Part shown: piece after piece, positions 25,673 to 34,760 of the stretch
Layout of the letters: every line of letters starts with the position of its first letter
Position numbering within the stretch: the stretch's first letter is position 1
Assembly (NCBI GenBank): GCA_014378065.1
Contig: JACMOK010000032.1
Span: 1 to 49,327, forward strand
DNA from: Flavobacterium sp.
Lineage (GTDB): Bacteria; Bacteroidota; Bacteroidia; Flavobacteriales; Flavobacteriaceae
DNA length: 49,327 nt
Reading direction: 5' to 3'
Translations under genes and position numbers: made by a program
Notes under the pieces: model-generated
Database searches by the model: none
What the model was told of the DNA's origin: nothing
Seen by the model: only the letters and a program-made list of their open reading frames with translations

Positions 25673-26407
25673 ATGGAAAAGATTAAAGTGGTTATTATAG
25701 ACGATGAGATTTTAGCGCGAAATTTACTGAAAGAATATTTGGCGCAAAACGAAAACTTCACACTGATTGCCGAGTGTAAAAATGGTATCGAAGCCGTGGG
25801 CGTGATTAACGCTTTACAGCCTGATTTGATCTTCCTCGACATACAGATGCCTGGAAAATCCGGATTTGAGGTGCTACAAGAACTCGAGTTTTTTCCGAAA
25901 ATCATCTTCTCTACTGCTTTCGATACTTTTGCTTTAAAGGCTTTCGAAGTTAATGCTGTAGACTATTTGCTCAAGCCTTACACCAGAGACCGTTTTCAGA
26001 CCGCTTTGGAGAAAGTAAAATTGAATGAACAAACTGCGTCTCAAAACATGATGAATTTAATTGAGGCGATCCCCACCAAAACTTTTTTAAATCGGGTTTT
26101 GGTTCAAAAAGGGCATAAACTTCTCGCTATATTGGTAGCTGAAATTATTTATATCGAAGCACAAGACGATTATGCATTAGTGTATACCGCTTCAGATTGT
26201 TTTTTATCTAACAAAGGCATTGGCGTGATTTATTCTAAGCTAAATCCAGATGAATTTGTGCGCGTCCATCGGTCTTATGTGGTGTCATGGAGTCACATTA
26301 AGGAAATTATAAAAGACACCAATGGATTTCAAATAATAACTTCAAACCTTAAAAAGATTAATGTCAGCAGGAGCTACAGTGATGTAGTGAACCGGTTTAA
26401 ATTGTAG
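25673..26407 (+). CDS. LytTR-family response regulator
   Basis: 244 residues. The N-terminal receiver (about 4-120) has acidic residues DDE (10-12), phospho-acceptor Asp56 in LIFLDIQMPG, and the conserved Lys in DYLLKPY. The C-terminal LytTR DNA-binding domain (about 140-244) includes IIYIEAQDDYALVYT and FVRVHRSYVV. It starts right after the kinase stop, so the two form a cognate pair. It likely regulates its own operon, but the target is not proven. Confidence 0.95.
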   Translation: MEKIKVVIIDDEILARNLLKEYLAQNENFTLIAECKNGIEAVGVINALQPDLIFLDIQMPGKSGFEVLQELEFFPKIIFSTAFDTFALKAFEVNAVDYLLKPYTRDRFQTALEKVKLNEQTASQNMMNLIEAIPTKTFLNRVLVQKGHKLLAILVAEIIYIEAQDDYALVYTASDCFLSNKGIGVIYSKLNPDEFVRVHRSYVVSWSHIKEIIKDTNGFQIITSNLKKINVSRSYSDVVNRFKL

Positions 26408-26454
26408 GCGCACTGTTAATGGTTGACTAATGTTATGAAATTGTTAAGCAATAG

Positions 26455-26485
26455 TTGCTTTAATGTAAATTTGTTATTACATTTG
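26455..26485 (+). promoter_or_regulatory. Promoter of the MORN-repeat gene
   Basis: TTG (26455-26457), a 20-bp spacer and TACATTTG (26478-26485) give a close match to the Bacteroidetes sigma consensus. The ATG follows 36 bp later. Confidence 0.7.
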
Positions 26486-26520
26486 TTAGGTTATTATTAA
26501 TTAATTTAAAAACCTACACT

Positions 26521-26871
26521 ATGAAAAAGTATATGATTATCGGAGCAGTGTTGATTTCAGGGATTATTTTCGCGCAGAAAAATTCACAGCCTCAATTAGA
26601 AGCTTACGGCAATTTAGTTAAAGCAAGTTACTATTATGAAAACGGACAATTGCAACAAACTGGGTTTTTTAAGGACGGGAAACTCGAAGGACAATGGGTA
26701 GCCTATGACGCCAATGGCAATAAAAAATCTGTGGGTGAATTCAGCAATGGCATCAAAACCGGGAAATGGGTTTTTTGGAATGAAAATAATTTGAGCGAAG
26801 TAAATTATGCAAACAATGCCGTGGCATCGATAAAAAATTGGAAACAAGAGGCTTTGGTCAATAGAAACTAA
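26521..26871 (+). CDS. Small secreted MORN-repeat protein
   Basis: 116 residues with a signal peptide (MKKYMIIGAVLISGIIFAQ). Three tandem MORN-like units follow: ASYYYENGQLQQTGFFKDG, EGQWVAYDANGNKKSVGEF and KTGKWVFWNENNLSEVNYAN. Such proteins are frequently labelled YwqK-family antitoxins, but no toxin is adjacent and the export signal argues against that role here. It has its own promoter and shares a bidirectional terminator with the efflux operon. Function unknown. Confidence 0.85.
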   Translation: MKKYMIIGAVLISGIIFAQKNSQPQLEAYGNLVKASYYYENGQLQQTGFFKDGKLEGQWVAYDANGNKKSVGEFSNGIKTGKWVFWNENNLSEVNYANNAVASIKNWKQEALVNRN

Positions 26872-26887
26872 AACCGAAAAAAAATAT

Positions 26888-26926
26888 AAAACCCGTCCGT
26901 TATTTAAAGCGAGACGGGTTTTTTTA
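26888..26926. terminator. Bidirectional terminator between the MORN gene and the efflux operon
   Basis: Stem AAAACCCGTC (26888-26897) and GACGGGTTTT (26913-26922), followed by T on the plus strand. On the minus strand an A/T-rich tract follows as well, so it can serve both converging transcripts. Confidence 0.85.
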
Positions 26927-26943
26927 TGGCGCATTTTTAAGCG

Positions 26944-29900
26944 TTACATTTCTAATTTTGGTGTTGAAAGTTCGTTTTCTGCCATTTTATTTTTCTTCCT
27001 ATCTCGCAACCAATACTTGGTGCGCTTCACTAAATAAAACATAACCGGCACCATCACTAAAGTCAGCACTGTGGCATAAGTCAACCCAAAGATTATGGTC
27101 CAGGCTAAAGGTCCCCAGAAAACCACATTGTCTCCGCCGATAAAAACATGCGGATTCAAATCTGTAATCAGGGAGAAGAAGTCAAAATTCAATCCGATAG
27201 CCAATGGAATCAACCCCAAAACTGCCGTCAGCGCTGTCAATAAAACGGGGCGCAATCTTGATTTTCCGGATTCAATAATCACGCCTTTGATGTCTTCCAA
27301 CGTAAGATCGTCATGGCTTTTTACATTAAATTCGCGTACTTTTTCATCCAAGAGCAACACGAAAAAGTCCATCAGTACGATACCATTCTTGACCACAATT
27401 CCGGCGAGTGAAATGATGCCCATCATGGTCATTAAAATCACAAAATCCATGTTGGCAATAACATATCCATAGAAAACACCACTGAAACTTAAGATCACGG
27501 TAAACAAAATTACTACGGTTTTGGAAACCGAATTAAATTGTAGTACAATAATGATTGTGATGCCCGCCAATGCTAAAAACAAGGCATAGATTAAGAAATT
27601 TTGATTTTTTCCTTGTTCCTCTTGTACGCCTGAAAACGAATAAGTAACACCTTTGGTTAATTCGTAGTTTTTGAGTTGAGATTGAATTTGTTTGGTTATT
27701 TCATCACCATTGTAACCTGTCAAAACATTCGAATAAATGGTCATTATTCGTTTTTGATTTTTTCGTTTAATTTGATTGTAGGTTGATGTCTTTTCGGTGG
27801 TCGACACCGCAGATATTGGCACTTGTACAATCTGTCCGTTATTTTGGTTGCGGAAGGTCAAAGATTGATTGAACAAAATACTTTCGTTTTTTCGTTGGTC
27901 TTCTTGCATTCGCACCACAATATTATAATCGTTATCGCCTTCTTTATAAGTAGAGATTTCTTGGCCATAAACAGACCGGCGCAGATTAAATCCTAGCTGA
28001 CCAGTTGAAACGCCAAGACTTCCGGCATTGACTCGGTCTACTTTGACTTCTAATTCTGGACTTTCTTTATTGACATCGATGCTCAAACGTTCAATGCCGG
28101 GAATATTTTTAGAATTGATAAACGCGATCATTTTATCAGATTCATTCAGCATCACATCATAATCCAAACCGGTCAACTGAATGCTGATGGGATAGCCCGC
28201 CGGCGGACCGTTGGCGTCTTTTTCTACGGTAACTGTGGCTCCGGGAATTCCTTTGACTTTGGCCCTTATTTCTTCGAGAATCGCTGTCGTATTGATGCCT
28301 TTTCTAAATTTGAATTCTGAAAAATTTACCGTTACTTTTCCTTTATATGGTGTTTCAGAAGCCGAACCTGCGTCAACATTGGGGTTTCCTGCTCCAATAC
28401 CCACTTGAGAAACAATAGATTCTGCCAAATAATTGTCGCTTGTTTTTTGATCCACATACTTTTTTAAGATAGTAATGACTTGATTTTCGACAAATGCTGT
28501 GGCCTTATTTGTTTTGCTGATGTCTGTTCCTTGGGGATATTCGATGTAGGTAATTACCTGATTCGGAATGTTATCCGGGAAAAACAATATCTTTCTCGGA
28601 AAAATACCCAACAAGACAAAAGAGAAAATCAGCATGCCAATGATACCCACTAAAGCAAGCCAAGCATTTCTACCGGTAAGAATTTTTGCCAAAAATCTTT
28701 TGTATTTATTCTCCATTTTCGGAAAAAAGCCATGCTGGAAATCTTGTGTCCACTGGTATAATTTAATACGGTACAGCCACATTAATCCCAATGAGATAAT
28801 AGCCAAATGGCCAATTGCCCTTGCAAATTTAGAATCATAAATATTGCCCAGTAGCACAAAAATTACGGCTACAATGGAGAAAATAATCGAATACGTTTTT
28901 GCTGATTTTTTTGTGACGTTTTTGTCCTGAATATCCATAGAACCGCCCGTCATGGCTGCATTTACAACCATCGCCACAAATAAAGACGCGCTCAAAGTTA
29001 CGGTCAATGTAATCGGGAAATATTTCATGAATTTACCCATGGTGCCCGGCCATAAGGCAAAAGGTAAAAATGCCATCAGGGTCGTTGCTGTTGACGAAAT
29101 TACAGGCCAGGCAATTTCGCCAATACCCACTTTAGAAGCCGTAACGCGGTCCATTCCCTTTTTCATGTTGGCAAAAACGTTGTCCACCACCACGATTCCG
29201 TCATCTACGAGCATTCCCAATCCCATAACAAGTCCAAAAAGCACCATGGTGTTTAGCGTTAGTCCGAACATCGATAAAATACTAAACGCCATTAACATAG
29301 ACAAAGGAATGGCGGCACCCACGAACAGTGAATTGCGCAGTCCCATGGTAAACATCAGCACGATCATTACCAATACAATTCCAAAAATAATATGATTGGA
29401 GAGTTCGTCTACCTGGTGCTCAACGCGCGACGATTGATCGTTGGTCAGTTTAAGTTTTAAATCGTTAGGCAAATAGGTTTTTTTGGCCATTTCGATTTTT
29501 TCTTTTACTTGGTCTATTGCCGAAATCATGTTTTGGTTGGAACGTTTCTTGACATTGAGCATCAACACTTCGGTTCCTTTTTCGCGCGCGTAGGTTGTTT
29601 TTTCTTTTTCTTTAAAACTTACTACGGCAATGTCTTTTAGGTAAACCGTTCCTCCATATGATTTGACAATTATATTTTCAAGTTCTTTGGGATCCTTGAT
29701 TTCACCAACAATTCGGATATTATTTCTCGAACCTTGTGAAATTAAATTCCCTCCAGAAAGTGTCATGTTTTCATATTTGACAGCATTTTGGATGTCGTCA
29801 AATGAAACTTGGGCGGCTGTCATTTTGAAAATATCAACTCCGATTTCAACCTCTTTGTCATCCACCCCTAAAATATCTACTTTTTTAATTTCCGGAACCT

Positions 29901-30435
29901 CTTCAATATCATCCTGTAATAATTCGCCGTATTTTTTGAGTTGTTGTGTCGTATAATTTCCTTGTAAGTTGATGTTCAGGATGGGCACTTCTTCAGAAAT
30001 GTTAAGTTCAAAAACGCTCGGCTCTACTTTACTGCCATTGTCAAGATTGGGCCAATCGGTGTCGGCCTTTACATTGTCTACTTTGTCCTTTATTTTTTGT
30101 TTGGCTTCTTCAATGGTTGTTTTGTCATCAAATTCAACGACAATCATGCCGTAGTCCTGAAACGAACTTGATGTAATTTTATCAACGCCACTAATGTTTT
30201 TTATTTCCTTTTCTAAAGGTTTTACAATTAATTTCTCCACATCTTCGGCTGAATTTCCGGGAAAAACAGAAGAGATGTATACTTTATTTTCGATGATCTC
30301 CGGAAAATCTTCCCGCGGCATGGTGATGTAAGCAATCAGCCCGGTGACTACGATGAGTAAGGTTAGGATGTAAACAGTAACGCGATTGTCTACCGCCCAA
30401 CTTGAAATTCCAAATTCTTTATTTTTATGACTCAT
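26944..30435 (-). CDS. RND-family efflux transporter, inner-membrane pump subunit
   Basis: 1163 residues, longer than the usual ~1040 of AcrB-type pumps. Membrane segments flank two large periplasmic domains; the proton-relay aspartates are D411 and D412 in GMLVDDGIVVVDN. Other family text is MPREDFPEI near residue 40 and GIVVKNGIVLMDF late. The extra length lies mostly at ~497-570, between the first membrane bundle and the second half, and carries two added hydrophobic stretches. It is the last gene of TetR - TolC - adaptor - pump, 12 bp after the adaptor, so it should act as the motor of a tripartite exporter. The substrate is not predictable. Confidence 0.94.
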   Translation of the reverse strand: MSHKNKEFGISSWAVDNRVTVYILTLLIVVTGLIAYITMPREDFPEIIENKVYISSVFPGNSAEDVEKLIVKPLEKEIKNISGVDKITSSSFQDYGMIVVEFDDKTTIEEAKQKIKDKVDNVKADTDWPNLDNGSKVEPSVFELNISEEVPILNINLQGNYTTQQLKKYGELLQDDIEEVPEIKKVDILGVDDKEVEIGVDIFKMTAAQVSFDDIQNAVKYENMTLSGGNLISQGSRNNIRIVGEIKDPKELENIIVKSYGGTVYLKDIAVVSFKEKEKTTYAREKGTEVLMLNVKKRSNQNMISAIDQVKEKIEMAKKTYLPNDLKLKLTNDQSSRVEHQVDELSNHIIFGIVLVMIVLMFTMGLRNSLFVGAAIPLSMLMAFSILSMFGLTLNTMVLFGLVMGLGMLVDDGIVVVDNVFANMKKGMDRVTASKVGIGEIAWPVISSTATTLMAFLPFALWPGTMGKFMKYFPITLTVTLSASLFVAMVVNAAMTGGSMDIQDKNVTKKSAKTYSIIFSIVAVIFVLLGNIYDSKFARAIGHLAIISLGLMWLYRIKLYQWTQDFQHGFFPKMENKYKRFLAKILTGRNAWLALVGIIGMLIFSFVLLGIFPRKILFFPDNIPNQVITYIEYPQGTDISKTNKATAFVENQVITILKKYVDQKTSDNYLAESIVSQVGIGAGNPNVDAGSASETPYKGKVTVNFSEFKFRKGINTTAILEEIRAKVKGIPGATVTVEKDANGPPAGYPISIQLTGLDYDVMLNESDKMIAFINSKNIPGIERLSIDVNKESPELEVKVDRVNAGSLGVSTGQLGFNLRRSVYGQEISTYKEGDNDYNIVVRMQEDQRKNESILFNQSLTFRNQNNGQIVQVPISAVSTTEKTSTYNQIKRKNQKRIMTIYSNVLTGYNGDEITKQIQSQLKNYELTKGVTYSFSGVQEEQGKNQNFLIYALFLALAGITIIIVLQFNSVSKTVVILFTVILSFSGVFYGYVIANMDFVILMTMMGIISLAGIVVKNGIVLMDFFVLLLDEKVREFNVKSHDDLTLEDIKGVIIESGKSRLRPVLLTALTAVLGLIPLAIGLNFDFFSLITDLNPHVFIGGDNVVFWGPLAWTIIFGLTYATVLTLVMVPVMFYLVKRTKYWLRDRKKNKMAENELSTPKLEM

Positions 30436-30447
30436 ATTGATTCGATA

Positions 30448-31587
30448 TTAGAAATTAACTTTCATTCCGTCTGAAAGATTGCTTGCTCCTTCGGTTATGA
30501 TCAGATCATCGGCGCTCAAACCGCTTATGACTTCGGTGAAATTAGTCGCAGTTTGCCCCACCTTAATCATCACTTTTTTGGCTGTTCCGGTTTTACCGCT
30601 GGGATTGCTCACGAGATAAACAAATTTTTCATTGTTAGCATTCTCTTGAATTACATTTGAAGGCACGACAATAGCATTTTGGTCGCTGTAGTCAATAATT
30701 TTTAATTTGGCTACTTGATTCGGGCGCAGCAAATTGTCTTGATTGGGCACCGCCACTTCAATAGAAAAAGTACGGTTGTTTGGGTTTATGTTGTTGGCAA
30801 TTTGACGAATTTTTCCCCCATAAGTTTTCCCCAGCGAAGTAAGGTTGACTTCTACTGCGGTACCAATTTTTAGTTTTCCGATGTAGGTTTCAGGAACAGC
30901 GGTCGACACAAACATATTTCCCAAGTTTACAATGCGCATTAATCCCGTTGGACCGGCTCCCACAACCTCGCCTCTTTCTACAAAAACTTCATCTATCACC
31001 CCGGTGAATGGGGCTCGGATGACCGTTTTCGACAATTGTGCTTTGGCCTGCGCCACGCCTTTCTGGGCACTGACCATTTGCGTTTGTGCATTTAAAAATT
31101 GAATTTCAGAACCAATTTTCTGATTCCAAAGATTTTTTTGTCTTTCGAACGTGGTTTTGGTCAACGCATATTGATTTTCCAAACTTGCCAGTTGCTGGCT
31201 TCCGCCGCCGTCATCAATTCTTCCCAGAATTTGTCCTTTCATCACACGTTGTCCGGCAACAGCATTTAATGTGACTAAAGTGCCAGGAACTTCAGGCTGG
31301 ATAAGTATGTTTTCCTTGGTGTCAACATTTCCCTGAATTTCAAGAAAATGACTGAATACCGTGTCTTTTACAGTTATTACAGAAACCAACGCCTCTTCTT
31401 TTTTGGTGTCTAAAACCGCGATAGCCTCATCGAGTTTTGTAATTTGCGATTGTAGTTCAGCTCTTTTTGCCTGAATCGAAGCCAAGTTTTTTGAATTGAT
31501 TAGGGCGTCAACATTGTTGTTGTTTTCTTTATTCGAACAAGAAAAGAAAAAGAACGATGCTGCGGTGAATAATAATAGTTTTCTCAT
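30448..31587 (-). CDS. RND efflux periplasmic adaptor, lipoprotein
   Basis: 379 residues. A lipobox (FFFFSC, Cys17) points to lipid anchoring in the inner membrane. An N-terminal helical stretch (about 25-75) precedes the usual adaptor parts: a lipoyl-like half (VAGQRVMKGQILGRID), an alpha-hairpin (about 125-180), the second lipoyl half (TVIRAPFTGVIDEVFVERGEVVG), and beta-barrel and membrane-proximal domains. It sits between the TolC-like and pump genes and should bridge them. Confidence 0.94.
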   Translation of the reverse strand: MRKLLLFTAASFFFFSCSNKENNNNVDALINSKNLASIQAKRAELQSQITKLDEAIAVLDTKKEEALVSVITVKDTVFSHFLEIQGNVDTKENILIQPEVPGTLVTLNAVAGQRVMKGQILGRIDDGGGSQQLASLENQYALTKTTFERQKNLWNQKIGSEIQFLNAQTQMVSAQKGVAQAKAQLSKTVIRAPFTGVIDEVFVERGEVVGAGPTGLMRIVNLGNMFVSTAVPETYIGKLKIGTAVEVNLTSLGKTYGGKIRQIANNINPNNRTFSIEVAVPNQDNLLRPNQVAKLKIIDYSDQNAIVVPSNVIQENANNEKFVYLVSNPSGKTGTAKKVMIKVGQTATNFTEVISGLSADDLIITEGASNLSDGMKVNF

Positions 31588-31610
31588 GGTTGTATTGCTT
31601 TTGTTGCGTT

Positions 31611-33008
31611 TTATTTTTTATTGATTACAGCGTCTAAGCTGGCTTTTTTACTGATGATGTTTACCATTGACTGCAGGTAATTTTGTTGTGCGGAATACAA
31701 TTGTCGTTGCGCCTCGCTAAAATCAAAACTGGAAGACAAACCCTCGGTGAATTTAATTTGCTGTTTTTTCTCGATGCGTTCAGCAAGGTTAAGATTATTT
31801 TTTGCAGTGGTGTATTCTTCTACACTAAACTCATATTCGCTTTTGACACTTTCATATTGCAGTTGCAATTTTTGTTGGGTTTCGATAAATTGCGTTTTCG
31901 CTTGGTCAAACGCAATTTTTGCTTGTTGTGTTTTGGCGGCCCTGCCGAAACTGCTAAAAATAGGCACGCTCAAACCAATGCCTAAATTTGAAAAATTATT
32001 CCATTTTTGATGCGGCGTAAAAAACGCAAACTCATTTGAAAAGGCGTTGTAACCAAAATTCAGATTGGCCGCTAGAGAAGGTAAAGCCTTGCTTTTTTGC
32101 AATTTGTATTCTAATCGCCGCTGATCTTTAAAATTTTCGGCCAACCGATAATTCATGTTATTGGAAATGTTGAAGGTATCTTGAGAAAAAGTAAAGTCTA
32201 CATTTGCCAACGTCAGATCATCCAATTTGTCGGTCAGCGTGAGAGCATCGTCAATGTCCATTCCCAAGGTAATTTTGAGCATTTTGTAGGCTACATCCAA
32301 TAATCGTTGGGTGTTGTTTAAACTGCTGTTTACCGAAGCCAGGGTAATTTGCAATTGCTCTACATTTTCTTCTTCGATCAAACCATTTTTAAAAGTTTCT
32401 TTGGTATCTGATAGCGTTTTGGATAAAGTGGTTTTGTTTTTTTCTAAAATGGAAATGCTTTCTTCCGCCAACAGCACGTTTCCGTAAGAATTGATTACGG
32501 CTTCGCGAATTTCGATATCGGTTTTCTGCTTAATATTTTCAAAATATTTAATATAGGTTTTTGAAGCTTGCAATGCGACTACGTAAGACCCGTCAAAAAT
32601 CAACTGACTTAAAGTGGCTCGCGCCGTTATGTTGTGTTTGGTGCCGAAAACGATGGTGGACACCTCACCGGCTGTACCTCCAAAAGCGCCTCCACCGGTA
32701 ACCCCTTGCTGTGTGTAGGCAAAGTTGTTTCCGTAGTCTAAGCTTCCATTGATTTGCGGTAAACCATTCGCTGTGGTTTCCCATTTTTTTTGTTTCGCCG
32801 AGGCTATATCTCGTTGGGAATTGATGACCGAGTAATTATTGGTTAATGCATGACTGATGGCTTGGTCTAAACTAAAAGCATAAGTTTGCTTTACCTGGGT
32901 CTCTTGCGCAAAGACGGGCAAAACGAAACTTATTATAACAATTAAAATTAAATTTTTATTTGGCCCGCCGAATCTGTTTTTGTGCCGATCTTGATTTTTT
33001 AATTTCAT
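31611..33008 (-). CDS. TolC-like outer-membrane efflux protein
   Basis: 465 residues with an N-terminal signal peptide ending PVFAQE after a basic leader. Two OEP repeats form long helical hairpins, recognisable in FSLDQAISHALTNNYSV and in the C-terminal IEKKQQIKFTEGLSSSFDF. A Gly-rich insertion (GVTGGGAFGGTAGEV) lies where a barrel strand or loop is expected. It lies second in the efflux operon, 11 bp after tetR. Confidence 0.93.
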   Translation of the reverse strand: MKLKNQDRHKNRFGGPNKNLILIVIISFVLPVFAQETQVKQTYAFSLDQAISHALTNNYSVINSQRDIASAKQKKWETTANGLPQINGSLDYGNNFAYTQQGVTGGGAFGGTAGEVSTIVFGTKHNITARATLSQLIFDGSYVVALQASKTYIKYFENIKQKTDIEIREAVINSYGNVLLAEESISILEKNKTTLSKTLSDTKETFKNGLIEEENVEQLQITLASVNSSLNNTQRLLDVAYKMLKITLGMDIDDALTLTDKLDDLTLANVDFTFSQDTFNISNNMNYRLAENFKDQRRLEYKLQKSKALPSLAANLNFGYNAFSNEFAFFTPHQKWNNFSNLGIGLSVPIFSSFGRAAKTQQAKIAFDQAKTQFIETQQKLQLQYESVKSEYEFSVEEYTTAKNNLNLAERIEKKQQIKFTEGLSSSFDFSEAQRQLYSAQQNYLQSMVNIISKKASLDAVINKK

Positions 33009-33019
33009 AAATGGATGGT

Positions 33020-33616
33020 TTATATATTTGGATTTTTTAAATGTTTTTCAAGTTCTGTAATTCCGGCAGGCGTTGCCATCGCTCTGGTATGGTATTCTAA
33101 GACCTCTAATTCGAGTCGTTGGGTTTCTTTTTCAGACACCGTGTTTTCATTGACGCTGAAAATTAGAGTGTAATAAAACTGAACATATCCCTCAACATCA
33201 ATTTCTTTTCGATACAATCCTTGTTCAATGCCTTTGCAAATGTTTTGTGTAAAACACTTTGTACATTCATTGATTTCAATCGCCATGACCTTTTGGTAAA
33301 TTTCGGGATAATGTTTTTTCAACTGATAAATCGGAGAAGTGTCTGAGGCTTTAAACATTTCTTTAAACATTTTTCTAATCTCAAAATTTTCTCGGATGGC
33401 ATTGTGATTTAATGCCACAATATTGTCGATGGTTTGATTAACCGCTTTGTGCACCATCGAAGTACTTTCTTCAATAAGTATCTCTTTATTACAAAAATAT
33501 TTATAAATGGTTTTTTTTGAAATACACATTTCGCCGGCAATATCATCCATAGTAACACTTTTAAAACCCAGTTTTAAAAACAAGCTGGTGGCCTTAGCTA
33601 TGATTTTTTCTTTCAT
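33020..33616 (-). CDS. TetR/AcrR-family repressor of the efflux operon
   Basis: 198 residues. The N-terminal helix-turn-helix (about 5-50) contains SVTMDDIAGEMCISKKTIYKYF, classic for TetR family members. The C-terminal ligand domain is Cys-rich near the middle (INECTKCFTQNICKG) and is not assigned to a ligand. It is the first gene of the efflux operon, and its promoter sits inside a nested palindrome, so autorepression and control of the whole operon are likely. Confidence 0.92.
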   Translation of the reverse strand: MKEKIIAKATSLFLKLGFKSVTMDDIAGEMCISKKTIYKYFCNKEILIEESTSMVHKAVNQTIDNIVALNHNAIRENFEIRKMFKEMFKASDTSPIYQLKKHYPEIYQKVMAIEINECTKCFTQNICKGIEQGLYRKEIDVEGYVQFYYTLIFSVNENTVSEKETQRLELEVLEYHTRAMATPAGITELEKHLKNPNI

Positions 33617-33648
33617 TGGAAAAATACTGAAATGTTAAATTACGACTG

Positions 33649-33703
33649 CAAATGTAAATAGGAAACTTTGAGCACCAAAATAGTTTCCAAAGTATTTACA
33701 TTT
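33649..33703 (-). promoter_or_regulatory. Efflux operon promoter within a nested TetR operator palindrome
   Basis: On the minus strand TTTG (plus 33676-33679), a 19-bp spacer and TACATTTG (33649-33656) form a near-ideal promoter. Over it lie an outer 11-bp inverted repeat, AAATGTAAATA (33650-33660) with TATTTACATTT (33693-33703), and an inner 7-bp one, GGAAACT (33661-33667) with AGTTTCC (33682-33688). Repressor binding here would block the polymerase. Confidence 0.72.
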
Positions 33704-33729
33704 ATTTAACATTAGATTACTATGACGCG

Positions 33730-33760
33730 TTTGTAATCCAAAGCGAATACTGTAAATTAG
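33730..33760 (+). promoter_or_regulatory. Probable promoter of the polyprenyl synthase operon
   Basis: TTTG (33730-33733), a 19-bp spacer and TAAATTAG (33753-33760), one base off the -7 consensus. It lies 14 bp before the ATG, so the leader would be very short. Confidence 0.45.
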
Positions 33761-33774
33761 CCAAAAAATACGCT

Positions 33775-34749
33775 ATGCATTCTATCTACCAGTACCAGGA
33801 GTTTATATCTGATTACCTCCTGTCGCAATACCAGGTCAAAGAGCCGAAGAATTTATACGAACCCATTCATTATATTTTAGGCCTAGGTGGTAAAAGGATG
33901 CGTCCGGTTTTGACCCTGATGAGTGCGGAGATTTTTGATGCAGATTATAAAAAAGCGCTCCCTGCTGCATTGGCAGTTGAGGTTTTTCACAATTTCTCTT
34001 TAATTCATGATGATATTATGGATGATGCGCCGTTGCGAAGAGGCAATGAAACAGTACATGAGAAGTGGAACCTCAATACCGGAATTTTATCGGGTGACGC
34101 CATGCTCATATTGGCGTATCAATATTTTGAAAAATATGATCCTAAGGTTTTTCGAGATCTAGCTAAATTATTTAGTAAAACGGCACTCGAAGTCTGCGAA
34201 GGGCAGCAATGGGATGTCGATTTTCAATCTAGAGAAGATGTTACCATTTTAGATTATCTCAAAATGATTGAGTATAAAACTGCAGTTTTAGTGGCGGCAG
34301 CCATGAAAATGGGCGCTATTATTGCGGAAACTTCGACAGAAAACGCCAATTTAATTTATGATTTCGGCCTCAATCTAGGCTTGGCTTTCCAGTTGCAGGA
34401 TGATTATCTCGACGCTTTTGGCGACCCTGAAACTTTTGGAAAGCAAGTAGGAGGAGATATTATCGAAAATAAAAAAACCTATCTTTATCTCAAAGCGCTC
34501 GAATTTGCCTCGGCATCAGAAAAGGAACAACTGCTGCATTTGTTTTCGATTCACCCGCATGATAACACCGAAAAAATTAATTCCGTAAAATCAATCTTCA
34601 ACGCAACCGGCGCCACTTCAGCAACTCAAAAGGCAATACAAGACTTTACATTGACGGCATTTGCCACGTTGCAAAAAATCAGTATTGACAACGAGAAAAA
34701 AGAACAACTGCAGTCGTTTGGAGAAAACTTGATGGGACGAAAAGTTTAG
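33775..34749 (+). CDS. Polyprenyl diphosphate synthase (trans-isoprenyl type)
   Basis: 324 residues. It condenses isopentenyl diphosphate onto an allylic diphosphate. First Asp-rich motif DDIMD (79-83, followed by DAPLRRG) and second DDYLD (209-213) are both intact, as is GGKRMRP near residue 39. The bulk of small residues before the first motif suggests a long product such as a quinone side chain, but chain length is not certain. It is the first of three co-directional genes, 11 bp ahead of an unknown membrane protein. Confidence 0.93.
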   Translation: MHSIYQYQEFISDYLLSQYQVKEPKNLYEPIHYILGLGGKRMRPVLTLMSAEIFDADYKKALPAALAVEVFHNFSLIHDDIMDDAPLRRGNETVHEKWNLNTGILSGDAMLILAYQYFEKYDPKVFRDLAKLFSKTALEVCEGQQWDVDFQSREDVTILDYLKMIEYKTAVLVAAAMKMGAIIAETSTENANLIYDFGLNLGLAFQLQDDYLDAFGDPETFGKQVGGDIIENKKTYLYLKALEFASASEKEQLLHLFSIHPHDNTEKINSVKSIFNATGATSATQKAIQDFTLTAFATLQKISIDNEKKEQLQSFGENLMGRKV

Positions 34750-34760
34750 TTTGCCAAAAA

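Noticed and set aside
26521..26871. MORN-repeat protein as an antitoxin
   Set aside because: It has a signal peptide and no toxin partner next to it.
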